DNA from: an uncultured Prevotellaceae bacterium
Lineage (GTDB): Bacteria > Bacteroidota > Bacteroidia > Bacteroidales > Muribaculaceae
Direction of reading: 5' to 3'
Assembly: GCA_945983195.1 (NCBI GenBank)
Contig: CAMFSS010000002.1
Location: 1 to 32,442, forward strand
DNA: 32,442 bases
Both the position numbers and the translations under genes were made by a program. Below, piece after piece: positions 18,585 through 26,439 of this stretch. Position 1 is the first letter of the stretch. Each line of letters opens with the position of its first letter. The notes beneath the pieces are model-generated. The model did not search any database. It had not been told where the DNA came from and saw only the letters and a list, made by a program, of their open reading frames with translations.

Positions 18585-18730
18585 GGGTACGAGCGCTATG
18601 CGGTTTGGGGAAAACTCGCACCCATAAGATTAAGGCTTTTTCTCTTAATCTTATATCCTTTGATTCCCTAAAATCAATGTCTTCTATTTCAAAATGCCCG
18701 TTGATAGCACGCAGGCTTCATCGGGGCATT
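18585..18730 (-). other. Structured 3' region between the GH3 stop and the terminator
   Basis: No gene is visible here. Three inverted repeats follow one another on the minus strand: AATGCCC/GGGCATT (18730-18724 with 18699-18693), a perfect 11-base-pair stem ATAAGATTAAG/CTTAATCTTAT (18654-18644 with 18634-18624, 9-base loop), and GGGTGCGAG/CTCGTACCC (18623-18615 with 18593-18585, one G-U wobble). None has a T-run behind it. It may be a structured 3' UTR or a small RNA; no promoter is evident. Confidence 0.35.
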
Positions 18731-18733
18731 AAA

Positions 18734-19201
18734 TCAATTCAGTGTAAATGTGGCTGTCTGCACATTGCGGCTGTCGCCACCCACCATCACCTGGAAGTCG
18801 CCCGGCTCACACACCAGCTCTATGTTGCTGTTGTAGAACTTCAGCAAGTCGGCGGTAATCTCAAATGTCACGTCGCGGCTCTCGCCCTTCTTCAGCGTCA
18901 CGCGCTCGAAGCCCTTAAGCTCCTTCACGGGGCGCGAAATGCTGCCCACCATGTCGCGAATGTAGAGCTGCACCACCTCAGTGCCGTCGTAGTTGCCGGT
19001 GTTGGTCACCTTCACTGTGGCTGTAATCTTGCCGCTCTCGTCCATTGTGGTGTTGTCGAGCGTAAGGTCACCATAGGTGAATGTAGTGTACGACAGTCCG
19101 TAGCCAAACGGATAGAGAGGGTCGTTGTCCACGTCGAGATAGTTGCTGCAGAACTTCGAGAACCACTTCTCAGCCGGACGGCCGCTGTTCACGTCATTTT
19201 C
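18734..19201 (-). pseudogene. C-terminal part of the GH3 beta-glucosidase, cut off by TAG
   Basis: This is the same frame as the upstream GH3 gene, after its TAG at 19204-19202. It reads ENDVNSGRPAEKWFSKF, then SNYLDVDNDPLYPFGYGLSY and a fibronectin III-like domain (KVTNTGNYDGTEVVQLYIRD, ending FTLN). In intact GH3 enzymes this follows directly on the residues before the stop. With the stop read through, the enzyme would be 760 aa, normal for a BglX-type GH3. A GTG at 19192 could in principle start a separate 152-aa piece, but that would be only an Fn3-like fragment. Confidence 0.85.
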
Positions 19202-21016
19202 CTAGAGCCGCAGCCGTCCCACCGCAGTCGCGAACGATTCCGTGAGCTTGCCCGAAGGAACCTTGTCGCCAAAGAGCACGTCGCAGATGGCATCGGCAGC
19301 CTCCGAGCCGCCAAACCACACCTGGAGTATTGCCGGGAGATTCTCGTTCTCCCAGTTCATCACTGTGGCACGACCTGCAAAGTTGAGCATCACTATGGGC
19401 TTGCCGGTCTTCTTCAGTGCCTTCAAGAGGTCGAGCTGTGCATCGGGCAGGTCGAGATTGCTGCGCGAGCTGCACTCGCCGCTGAACTCCGACGACTCAC
19501 CGCCGGCAAACACTATCACATCGGCTCGCTGTGCCACGCTCAGTGCCTCGGCACGCATTGCCTCGGCTGAACGCGGGTCGCGCATCTCACGACCGAACAT
19601 TGTGGCATTTGCCTCAAGCGTTGCATCGTAGCACAAGTTGCTTCCCTTGGCATAGAGCACCTCAGCCTTGCCGGCTACGGCATCTTTCATGCCCTCAAGC
19701 AGCGACTTGTAGCGATCGCTCACGGCTGCCACGCTCCATGTGCCCGGCATATTCGCCTTGGTGTCGGCAAGCGGGCCGATAAGGGCAATGCAACCCTTTC
19801 GCTGAAGCGGAAGCAGATTGCCCTCGTTCTTCAGGAGCACAAATGTCTCAGCTGCGATTTCACGTGCCACTGCACGGTTCTCTGCCGTGAACACCTCCTG
19901 CTTGGGACGCTCCACATTGCAGTATTTATACGGATCGTCAAACAAGCCGAGCTTGTATTTTGCCTCAAGTATGCGGCGGCAAGCCTTGTTGATATCCTCC
20001 TCAGTGACCTTGCCCTCCTGGAGCGACTTCTCAAGTGTGCCCATGAAGCCGTCGGCTACCATGTCCATATCCGTTCCGGCTTTCAGAGCGAGTGCCGACA
20101 CTTGCTGAAGGTCGCCCATGCCGTGGGCAATCATCTCGGAGATGGCGGTGAAGTCGGTTACGACGAAGCCGTTGAAGCCCCACATGTCGCGGAGCACATC
20201 GGTCATAAGCCACTTGTTGCCGGTTGCCGGAATGCCGTCAACCACATTGAACGACGACATAACCGACCCTGCACCTGCCTCTACGGCAGCCTTGTAAGGC
20301 TCAAAGTAGCCGTTGAACATCGTCACGCGGCTCATGTCCACTGTGTTGTAGTCACGGCCTGCCTCAGGTGCTCCATAGAGTGCGAAATGCTTCACGCAAG
20401 CCATGATTGTGGCTGAATCCTGAAGGTTGTCACCCTGATAGCCCTTCACCATGGCACGTGCAATGGCTGCACCGAGGAATGGGTCTTCGCCCGAGCCTTC
20501 GCTCTGGCGGCCCCAGCGCGGTTCACGGCAAATGTCTACCATCGGGCTGAAAGTCCAGCATATACCGTCGGCACTCGCCTCACGGGCGGCAATCTGTGCC
20601 GACTTCTCGATTGCTTCCATATCCCAACTGCACGAGAGCGCAAGTGGAATGGGGAAAACAGTTTCATAGCCGTGAATCACGTCCATTCCGAAGATAAGCG
20701 GAATGTGAAGGCGGCTCTCCTCCACTGCCAAGCGCTGCACCTCGCGGATTTTCTCCACACCTTTCAGGTTGAAGAGTCCACCCACCTCGCCGGCCTTGAT
20801 TTTCTCGGCGATATTGCTGCTTTTGGCCTGTCCGGTTACAATGTCACCCGTAACGGGAAGGTTGAGCTGACCTATCTTCTCATGAAGCGTCATCTGCCCC
20901 ATCAGGTCATCAACGAAGCGGTCCATTTCGGCATCACCGCTGCCACCATTGCTTTGGCACGCTGTGAGAGCAGTTGCAGCCACAACGGCTGCCATCATAA
21001 ATTTATTCAATTTCAT
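19202..21016 (-). CDS. GH3 beta-glucosidase (BglX-type lipoprotein), prematurely ended
   Basis: The 604-aa catalytic portion of a glycoside hydrolase family 3 enzyme, which removes glucose from the non-reducing ends of beta-gluco-oligosaccharides in the periplasm. It has a lipoprotein signal (MKLNKFMMAAVVAATALTAC). The family motifs are intact: SEGSGEDPFLGA, CVKHFALYG, the nucleophile Asp288 in GFVVTDFTAIS, and the probable acid/base Glu514 in SGECSSRSNLDLP. The frame ends at TAG 19204-19202 after SFATAVGRLRL, where relatives read SFPRSVGQIPLYYNHKNTGRP. The stop and its neighbours differ by several single-base changes while the frame is kept. It is the last gene of the locus, 92 bases after the GH144 gene. 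Beside GH144, beta-1,2-gluco-oligosaccharides are the likely substrate (known for the B. thetaiotaomicron GH3 BT_3567). Confidence 0.9.
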   Translation of the reverse strand: MKLNKFMMAAVVAATALTACQSNGGSGDAEMDRFVDDLMGQMTLHEKIGQLNLPVTGDIVTGQAKSSNIAEKIKAGEVGGLFNLKGVEKIREVQRLAVEESRLHIPLIFGMDVIHGYETVFPIPLALSCSWDMEAIEKSAQIAAREASADGICWTFSPMVDICREPRWGRQSEGSGEDPFLGAAIARAMVKGYQGDNLQDSATIMACVKHFALYGAPEAGRDYNTVDMSRVTMFNGYFEPYKAAVEAGAGSVMSSFNVVDGIPATGNKWLMTDVLRDMWGFNGFVVTDFTAISEMIAHGMGDLQQVSALALKAGTDMDMVADGFMGTLEKSLQEGKVTEEDINKACRRILEAKYKLGLFDDPYKYCNVERPKQEVFTAENRAVAREIAAETFVLLKNEGNLLPLQRKGCIALIGPLADTKANMPGTWSVAAVSDRYKSLLEGMKDAVAGKAEVLYAKGSNLCYDATLEANATMFGREMRDPRSAEAMRAEALSVAQRADVIVFAGGESSEFSGECSSRSNLDLPDAQLDLLKALKKTGKPIVMLNFAGRATVMNWENENLPAILQVWFGGSEAADAICDVLFGDKVPSGKLTESFATAVGRLRL

Positions 21017-21063
21017 ATCTTTAATTTCTATTTTTTATCATTTCAAAAAAAATTTTTCACTTC

Positions 21064-21097
21064 GTCAGACAAGTCCGACTCGTCTGACTGGTCCGAC
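21064..21097 (-). repeat. Four-unit tandem repeat GTCNGAC, 9-base period
   Basis: Four heptamers GTCNGAC lie at 21064-21070, 21073-21079, 21082-21088 and 21091-21097, each separated by two bases. Units 2 and 4 on the minus strand (GTCAGAC and GTCTGAC) can pair exactly. An A-rich and then long T-run lies just downstream (21056-21045), so the repeat could act as an intercistronic attenuator between the GH144 and GH3 genes. Confidence 0.7.
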
Positions 21098-21108
21098 ACC
21101 CCCTCACG

Positions 21109-22485
21109 TCACTTTGCCACCGTGAAACCGAGCTTCTTAAGTCCTGCCTGCACCTCCTCGCAGCTCATGAAGAGCTTCCATAGCAAGCCGGTACGGTAGT
21201 TCTCAATCATCGGGGCTATTGAGCACTGGTCGATTGCAAGATAGTGCGGTTTGGTCCAGTTAGCTTCCTCTGAGAAAGCATCATAGAAGCCATATTTGCC
21301 CCAAATCCATTCACCCTTGGCGTAGAAGCCCTTGAGTGCTGCCATCGACTCCTCAGGTGTGTAGGGGAACGACGACAGTGCAGCCGTAGGAGTAATCACA
21401 CCGCGGTCGTTGCCGGGGCTGTGTGCCGTGTAGCCGTCGATAGTGTAGCTTGCTGTGAGTCCCCAGCAGTCTTTGCCGTAGCCCTTATACCCCTTGGGGT
21501 TAGCCACACAGTAGCGGTAGTCGCTCAGTGCATGGTTGCGCACCACATTCCAGTAGTTGGCATATTGGTCGCTGAGATTGCGCGGGTCGAGTCCTATGTA
21601 GGAGTAGTGTGCCCAGAAAAGCGGTCCACCGGTCTCCTCGGCGTAGTTGTGCTTCAGTTCAAGAGGCAGGTCGTAGAATTTCGCATCACTCTTGATGCCG
21701 CCGCTGCGTGCCCAGCCCTTGTGGTAGCACTCTGCCGGAACGGTGTGTGTGGGCGATGCCGCCGCAAGGATATACACTATGAGGCACTCATTATAGCCCT
21801 CAAGAGGGAAATTCATCTCCCAGCCGTATTCGGGCGACCAGTGCCAGTAGATTACGCTCTCGCCGCCTTTTGTGTACCAGTCGAATTCCATTTCGCGCCA
21901 CAGCTTGTCGATTTTCTCGGCAAGTGCCTTCTCTTCGTCGTTGCCGGCACGGAAATACTGGCGCACGCACAGCAGGCTCTCCATAAGGAAGCAGCTCTCC
22001 ACCAGGTCACCGCCATTGTCCTTCTGTCCGAATGGCTTCACCTTGCCCGTGGGACCGTCGAGCCAGTGCGGCCACACGCCGTGGAAGCGGTCGGCCTTGG
22101 CAAGATAGTCTACAATCTTAGTGAGTCGCTTCACGCCCTCCTCACGGCTCACAAAGCCGCGGTCGATAGCAGCGAGCACTCCGGCGATGCCGAAGCCGCT
22201 GCCGCCGGTGGTCACCACGTCCTTGTCATTCTGGGGATAGTCACCATCAAGGTGTATGCGCTCGCAGGCGAGTCCCGAGGTAGCCTCGGCTCCTTCCCAC
22301 ATATAGTTGAAGTGAACCTTCTGTATGTAGTCGAGCAACTCATCTTCGCTGGCAAACTCAGCAGGGCGATTCGTTTCCTGCTGTGCCGCATCGTCACTGT
22401 TTCCGCTCTTGCTTGAGCCGGAGCAGGAAGCAACGAATAACGTCACCGCTAACATTATAGTGATATTCAAAAATCTGTTCATCAT
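21109..22485 (-). CDS. GH144-like endo-beta-1,2-glucanase (PF10091 glucoamylase-like domain) lipoprotein
   Basis: A 458-aa lipoprotein (MMNRFLNITIMLAVTLFVASCS) made of one (alpha/alpha)6-type domain of the glucoamylase-like PF10091 family. Family features seen: TTGGSGFGIAGVLAAIDRGF near residue 90, GVWPHWLDGPTGK, NGGDLVESCFLMESLL, GYNECLIVYILAAASPTH, PLFWAHYSYIGLDPR, and GLTASYTIDGYTAHSPGNDRG. Those in GH144 hydrolyse linear beta-1,2-glucan to sophorose or short oligosaccharides; this is known from Chitinophaga and Parabacteroides enzymes. I start it at 22485, the first of two adjacent ATGs, because the upstream in-frame codons would precede the signal peptide. It is followed by the GH3 gene, which could finish the product. 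Catalytic residues are not assigned here. Confidence 0.85.
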   Translation of the reverse strand: MMNRFLNITIMLAVTLFVASCSGSSKSGNSDDAAQQETNRPAEFASEDELLDYIQKVHFNYMWEGAEATSGLACERIHLDGDYPQNDKDVVTTGGSGFGIAGVLAAIDRGFVSREEGVKRLTKIVDYLAKADRFHGVWPHWLDGPTGKVKPFGQKDNGGDLVESCFLMESLLCVRQYFRAGNDEEKALAEKIDKLWREMEFDWYTKGGESVIYWHWSPEYGWEMNFPLEGYNECLIVYILAAASPTHTVPAECYHKGWARSGGIKSDAKFYDLPLELKHNYAEETGGPLFWAHYSYIGLDPRNLSDQYANYWNVVRNHALSDYRYCVANPKGYKGYGKDCWGLTASYTIDGYTAHSPGNDRGVITPTAALSSFPYTPEESMAALKGFYAKGEWIWGKYGFYDAFSEEANWTKPHYLAIDQCSIAPMIENYRTGLLWKLFMSCEEVQAGLKKLGFTVAK

Positions 22486-22611
22486 ATACTTATAAGTTGG
22501 TCGAGGCATGGCACTTCCACGTGCCTGAATTATCGTTTCCGACAACAATTTCCATTGGTTATTTAAAAAGTGCCTCTAAGTTAGTAATTATTTTTGGGAA
22601 ATGCAAGTTTT

Positions 22612-24735
22612 TTACTGTTTTAATATTTTCGACATCTCCGAACAGCCGGTTTCGCCCAGTGCCTCGATTGCAAAATAGTAGTCGGTGCCCAGATCGAGAC
22701 CGCGGAGGTCGTACTCACACTCGCCGTTCACGGTGATGCAGTGGTAGAGCTTGTCGGGGGCGATGCCATAGCGTATGTTGTAGCCGTAGGCACGCTCCGA
22801 GGGCTTCCACGTAATCATGCAGTTGCGCATGTCCTTCTTGTCGCGTACCACCTTGAAGCCCTTCACCGCAGTGGGTGCCTCACCTTCGGCAATGCCAAAC
22901 ACGCGCAGGTCGCTCAGGCAGAAGTTGCCCGAGGGCATGTGCAGGTTCTCCACCTTCAGGTAGCGCGCACGCAGCGGCTGGCGCAGCTCCACATAGTCGT
23001 GTGGCACATCGCGGTCGTTGTTGCTCTTGTCCACCACAAGTTCCCATTCGCTGCCGTCGCTTGAGGCATAGATGCGATACTGGTGGTAGAGGTCGTTGGC
23101 GCGGTTGTGCTGCACGGTCATGAAGTCGTAGTAGTTAAGCTGGATTGCACGAATCTCCTTCACCGCATCAAGGTCAATCTTCACCCATTCGCCGGGTTTG
23201 CCGGTCTTGGCAGCCCAGATGGTGCGTATGTTCTCGTCGGTGATGTTGCGCGGGGCGAGTGAGTCGTCCTCGGCAGTGCTCGATGCCTCCACTTTCTTGC
23301 CATAAGAGAGGAGCATCCAGCCTGTGAAGCGGTCGGTGCCGGCAATGGTGCGCTCAGAGTTCCAGCAAGGATAGTCACCAAATGACGTGTTGCAGTACAT
23401 CACGCCGTCGGCATCGAATCCCACAGGATAAAGCCCTATGCGACGCTCAAACTTATACTTCAGCGAGAGCATGCAAGTGCCCACATGCCAGTAGTTGCCC
23501 TTTGCATCGCACCAAGTGCCGCCGTGCCCCACACCCTGCACAAATCCTCCGGGCTTGTAGCTCATCGGGTTGTGCTTCTGATAGGCGAAGGGACCGAGCG
23601 GGCTGTCGCTCACATACACGCCGTCGGCATACACCTTGAATTCCGTTCCAGGTGCGCCATATTGCAGATAGTATTTGCCGTCATGCTTGGTCATGTAGGC
23701 ACCCTCGGTGAAGGGCGCGAGCGTAACCTCATCGTCGTTGTTCATGCCGAAGCGTTCCCAGCCGTGCTGCTTGGGGTGCAGTGCCACCACATCGTGAATC
23801 TTGCTGATGGGGCGGAAGTCGTCGCGGCTCACCTGCACGGCTTTCAGCGGATATTCGTTGCTTGAACCGTAATATTCGTAGAGCTTGCCGTCGTCGTCGA
23901 GGAAGAGACACGGGTCCCAAGTGGGAATGGTGTTGCGCTCCACCACGCGGCGGAAACGTCCGCTGAATGGCTCGGTGGTGTACCAGATGGGCAGTCCCTC
24001 GTAGGTAGAGCCGGTGTAGAAGAGCGTGTCGCCGCACACGAATGCTGCAGGGGCACACTGGTCATCGTCGGTAGGCTTGCGCTGGAACGATGCCGGGGCA
24101 AATTCCCAGTCACTCATGTTTCGGGAGTAGTGGAAACCACCCTGATTGGTCGAACAGAGCATATTGGTGACCTTGTAGTAGAGTCCCATAGGGTCAGCCG
24201 ACGAGCGGAACGAACCGTGCGGGCGCACATTGTTGTTGTAAGGCTCGTAGTTGTAGCTGATGTTCATCGGATTGCAGTAGGTGTGCGTGCCGCAGTCGTC
24301 GGGGTCAAACCAGCGTGTAGCCACAGCCTTGGTACGCTGCACCGCCTTGCCCGTGTAGGGCGTAAGCGTGACATTCACCTCACGCTGCTCCACTTCGCGA
24401 ATCACGCTGCCGAACTCCTTGCCGGGGTAGTACACATAGATGTGGCGGTCGCCGTCGGTACACTTGAGCGTGTAGCGGCCCGCAGCATCGGTGTTGCAGT
24501 GCACAGGCGAGCTGAAGAACATCACTGTGGCTCCTTCGAGAGGCTTACCCTGCTCATCGGTGACAGTGCCGCTTATGTGATATTCCTTGTGTACGGGGAT
24601 GTAGTAGTCGCTCACTTGTCCTTTCACCACCTTTATTGAGTCGCCCTGAGCATTTGCCGCAATGGAGGGTGCTGCCATAATGCTGCACACTGCTGCCAGT
24701 TTCAGCATTAAGCCTGATATTGTTTTTTGTAGCAT
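22612..24735 (-). CDS. GH43-like multidomain protein (CarboxypepD_reg, GH43 fold, F5/8C, Fn3)
   Basis: A 707-aa exported protein. A signal peptide (MLQKTISGLMLKLAAVCSIM to NAQG) is followed by a carboxypeptidase-regulatory-like domain (about 50-115: YHISGTVTDEQGKPLEGATV), then a five-bladed GH43-type domain (about 140-510), an F5/8 type C (discoidin-like) domain (about 510-635: WVKIDLDAVKEIRAIQLNYY) and a C-terminal Fn3 domain. The three GH43 acidic residues appear to be present: Asp181 in SADPMGLYY, Asp274 in TWDPCLFLDDDG and Glu344 in FTEGAYMTKHDGKYYLQYG. I start at 24735, where the signal peptide begins; the open frame extends 32 codons upstream. It lies behind susD after a strong hairpin. 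GH43 enzymes usually cut arabinosides or xylosides, so its fit to a beta-1,2-glucan locus is uncertain. Confidence 0.82.
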   Translation of the reverse strand: MLQKTISGLMLKLAAVCSIMAAPSIAANAQGDSIKVVKGQVSDYYIPVHKEYHISGTVTDEQGKPLEGATVMFFSSPVHCNTDAAGRYTLKCTDGDRHIYVYYPGKEFGSVIREVEQREVNVTLTPYTGKAVQRTKAVATRWFDPDDCGTHTYCNPMNISYNYEPYNNNVRPHGSFRSSADPMGLYYKVTNMLCSTNQGGFHYSRNMSDWEFAPASFQRKPTDDDQCAPAAFVCGDTLFYTGSTYEGLPIWYTTEPFSGRFRRVVERNTIPTWDPCLFLDDDGKLYEYYGSSNEYPLKAVQVSRDDFRPISKIHDVVALHPKQHGWERFGMNNDDEVTLAPFTEGAYMTKHDGKYYLQYGAPGTEFKVYADGVYVSDSPLGPFAYQKHNPMSYKPGGFVQGVGHGGTWCDAKGNYWHVGTCMLSLKYKFERRIGLYPVGFDADGVMYCNTSFGDYPCWNSERTIAGTDRFTGWMLLSYGKKVEASSTAEDDSLAPRNITDENIRTIWAAKTGKPGEWVKIDLDAVKEIRAIQLNYYDFMTVQHNRANDLYHQYRIYASSDGSEWELVVDKSNNDRDVPHDYVELRQPLRARYLKVENLHMPSGNFCLSDLRVFGIAEGEAPTAVKGFKVVRDKKDMRNCMITWKPSERAYGYNIRYGIAPDKLYHCITVNGECEYDLRGLDLGTDYYFAIEALGETGCSEMSKILKQ

Positions 24736-24781
24736 AAGCAAATGATTCGGTTTCGTTTTTTTTAGGTGTATTTTTATGGAA

Positions 24782-24828
24782 AAGTGCGCCGTAACGTCAG
24801 GCAAAATGCCTTGGTATCGGCGCACCTT
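24782..24828 (-). terminator. Intercistronic hairpin after susD (attenuator or partial terminator)
   Basis: On the minus strand GTGCGCCG (24825-24818) pairs with CGGCGCAC (24791-24784), followed by TTTT; an inner AGGCA/TGCCT stem sits in the loop. It lies between susD and the enzyme genes. Such hairpins would let susCD be transcribed more than the enzymes downstream; that role is inferred. Confidence 0.7.
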
Positions 24829-24877
24829 CAAATTAAAACCAATCTGTGTTGTATAGTGTTAATACCTAATGGGAATG

Positions 24878-26338
24878 TTATTCGTCCTTAGGCTCGTTGG
24901 CAAGGCTTGGAATGTTGCTGCTCTGCTCGAATGGGATAGGATAGTAGGTCTTTGAAGCGTCCCAACCCTTGAGGGTAGAAGCTGCCTTTCCGCGACGGAT
25001 AAGGTCGTTGTAACGCTCTCCCCACTCGCAGCACAGCTCCATGCGGCGCTCGTCGAGAATGTTGTCGATAGTCACGGTGCTGAGGGTAGGCATTCCGGCA
25101 CGTGTGCGCACGAGGTTGAACGGAGTCACTGCATCGCCGCCCACTTCAAGGCAAGCCTCGGCGTTCATCAGCAGTACGTCGGCATAGCGGAGGATGCGCA
25201 CGTTGTTGTTTGAGCCATATTTTGTGCGGCCTTCGGTGAGCTGGTGGCTCGGAGTGTAAGCCTTTCCGTTCCAGCAGTCGGTCTGAGTGGGGTTCTGGAG
25301 CGGGCGGATTACGTCGCCGCTCGGAGTAGTGCTTCCTGCAAGGAGGAACGATGTAGTGGCACGGATACCCTCACCGCGGGCTGCAGCCCAGTCGCGGAAC
25401 TCCTTGTAGAGTCCGATGAAGCCCCAGCCTGAGATGTTGCCGTTGTTGGCGGGTCCCTGGAATACAAACCACTGGTCGGCATCTACCATGTCGCCCGAGC
25501 CATTGCCGAAGTCGGTGCACTGGCACTCGAAGAGCGACTCGTTGCAGAGCTTGCCGGGTATCTTGAAGAGGTTGTAATAGTCGTCGTAGAGTTCAAACTT
25601 TTTGCTGCTGATGATTTTGTCGGTAAGTTCCTTTACCTTTGCATAGTTGCCCATGTTGAGATATACCTTAGCTGCGAGAGCCATTGCCGAGTAGGCAGTC
25701 ACGGCACCGAAGTGGTTGCTCTCGTTGGGGCGGATAAGCGGCATGTTGGTGTAGCCATACTCAAGGTCCTCAAGCATATAGCGGTTCACGGCATCGATAG
25801 TCGAGCGGGTCATGTCGGTCTGGCTGTTAGAGCGCAGGATAGTCACGGCACCGAAGCCCTGCACGAGGCGATAGTAGGCGTAGGCGCGGAGGAATCGTAC
25901 TTCACCGCAGTAGGTGTAGTAGTTCTTCATGTCGGCATCGCTCTTGATGTTCTCGGCATAGCTGTCGAGCGATTCAAGTGCGGCATTAGCCACTTTAATC
26001 ATACCATAATACTGGTTCCACATCTCGTTCAAGCCCCAGAAGGAGTTGTCGTAGTTGTAGTTGCCCATATCTACCAGAGTAGCCTGGTCATCAACACGTC
26101 CCGACCACACATCGTCGTCGCGGATGATAGAGAGAGGCCAGATAACCCAGTGCATGCCACCGGTGCGCAGCTTTGCATACACACCCGATACAGGCATATA
26201 CATATTGTCTAAGTTGGTGAAATCCACGCTGTTTTCCGGGACGCTGTTCTCCGGCTCTTTGTCGAGGAAGTCGCACGATGTAGTTGCAAGCAGCATTGCC
26301 GGCAACGCATATAATAATGCTTTTTTAAGAATATTCAT
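24878..26338 (-). CDS. SusD/RagB-family glycan-binding outer-membrane lipoprotein
   Basis: A 486-aa surface lipoprotein (MNILKKALLYALPAMLLATTSC, lipobox TTSC) that binds the glycan and forms the lid of the SusC pore. Typical SusD features: the N-terminal FLDKEPENSV, helical TPR-like segments with GEVRFLRAYAYYRLVQGFGAVTI, NVRILRYADVLLMNAEACLE, and the C-terminal ILDERRMELCCEWGERYNDLIRRGKA followed by YYPIPFEQSSNIPSL. I choose the ATG at 26338; the frame also has a TTG three codons earlier. Gene order susC then susD with a gap of about 100 bases is the canonical arrangement. Sugar-binding residues cannot be assigned, since SusD proteins diverge strongly there. Confidence 0.93.
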   Translation of the reverse strand: MNILKKALLYALPAMLLATTSCDFLDKEPENSVPENSVDFTNLDNMYMPVSGVYAKLRTGGMHWVIWPLSIIRDDDVWSGRVDDQATLVDMGNYNYDNSFWGLNEMWNQYYGMIKVANAALESLDSYAENIKSDADMKNYYTYCGEVRFLRAYAYYRLVQGFGAVTILRSNSQTDMTRSTIDAVNRYMLEDLEYGYTNMPLIRPNESNHFGAVTAYSAMALAAKVYLNMGNYAKVKELTDKIISSKKFELYDDYYNLFKIPGKLCNESLFECQCTDFGNGSGDMVDADQWFVFQGPANNGNISGWGFIGLYKEFRDWAAARGEGIRATTSFLLAGSTTPSGDVIRPLQNPTQTDCWNGKAYTPSHQLTEGRTKYGSNNNVRILRYADVLLMNAEACLEVGGDAVTPFNLVRTRAGMPTLSTVTIDNILDERRMELCCEWGERYNDLIRRGKAASTLKGWDASKTYYPIPFEQSSNIPSLANEPKDE

Positions 26339-26439
26339 TGTTCTCAATTTTTTTTGTTGTTTTTTACTTTTATATTTTGAGGTTCTTCAGCAAGAAGTCA
26401 AGCCACTATGGTAGTACCGCATCTTGCATCTTGCCTCAT

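Noticed and set aside
18605..19570. A 321-codon plus-strand open frame over the GH3 3' end
   Set aside because: It is antisense to conserved GH3 and Fn3-like sequence and its product shows only shadow-frame composition.
21421..22416. A 331-codon plus-strand open frame opposite the GH144 gene
   Set aside because: It is the complement of a conserved enzyme with a lipoprotein signal; no start signal or recognisable motif was seen.
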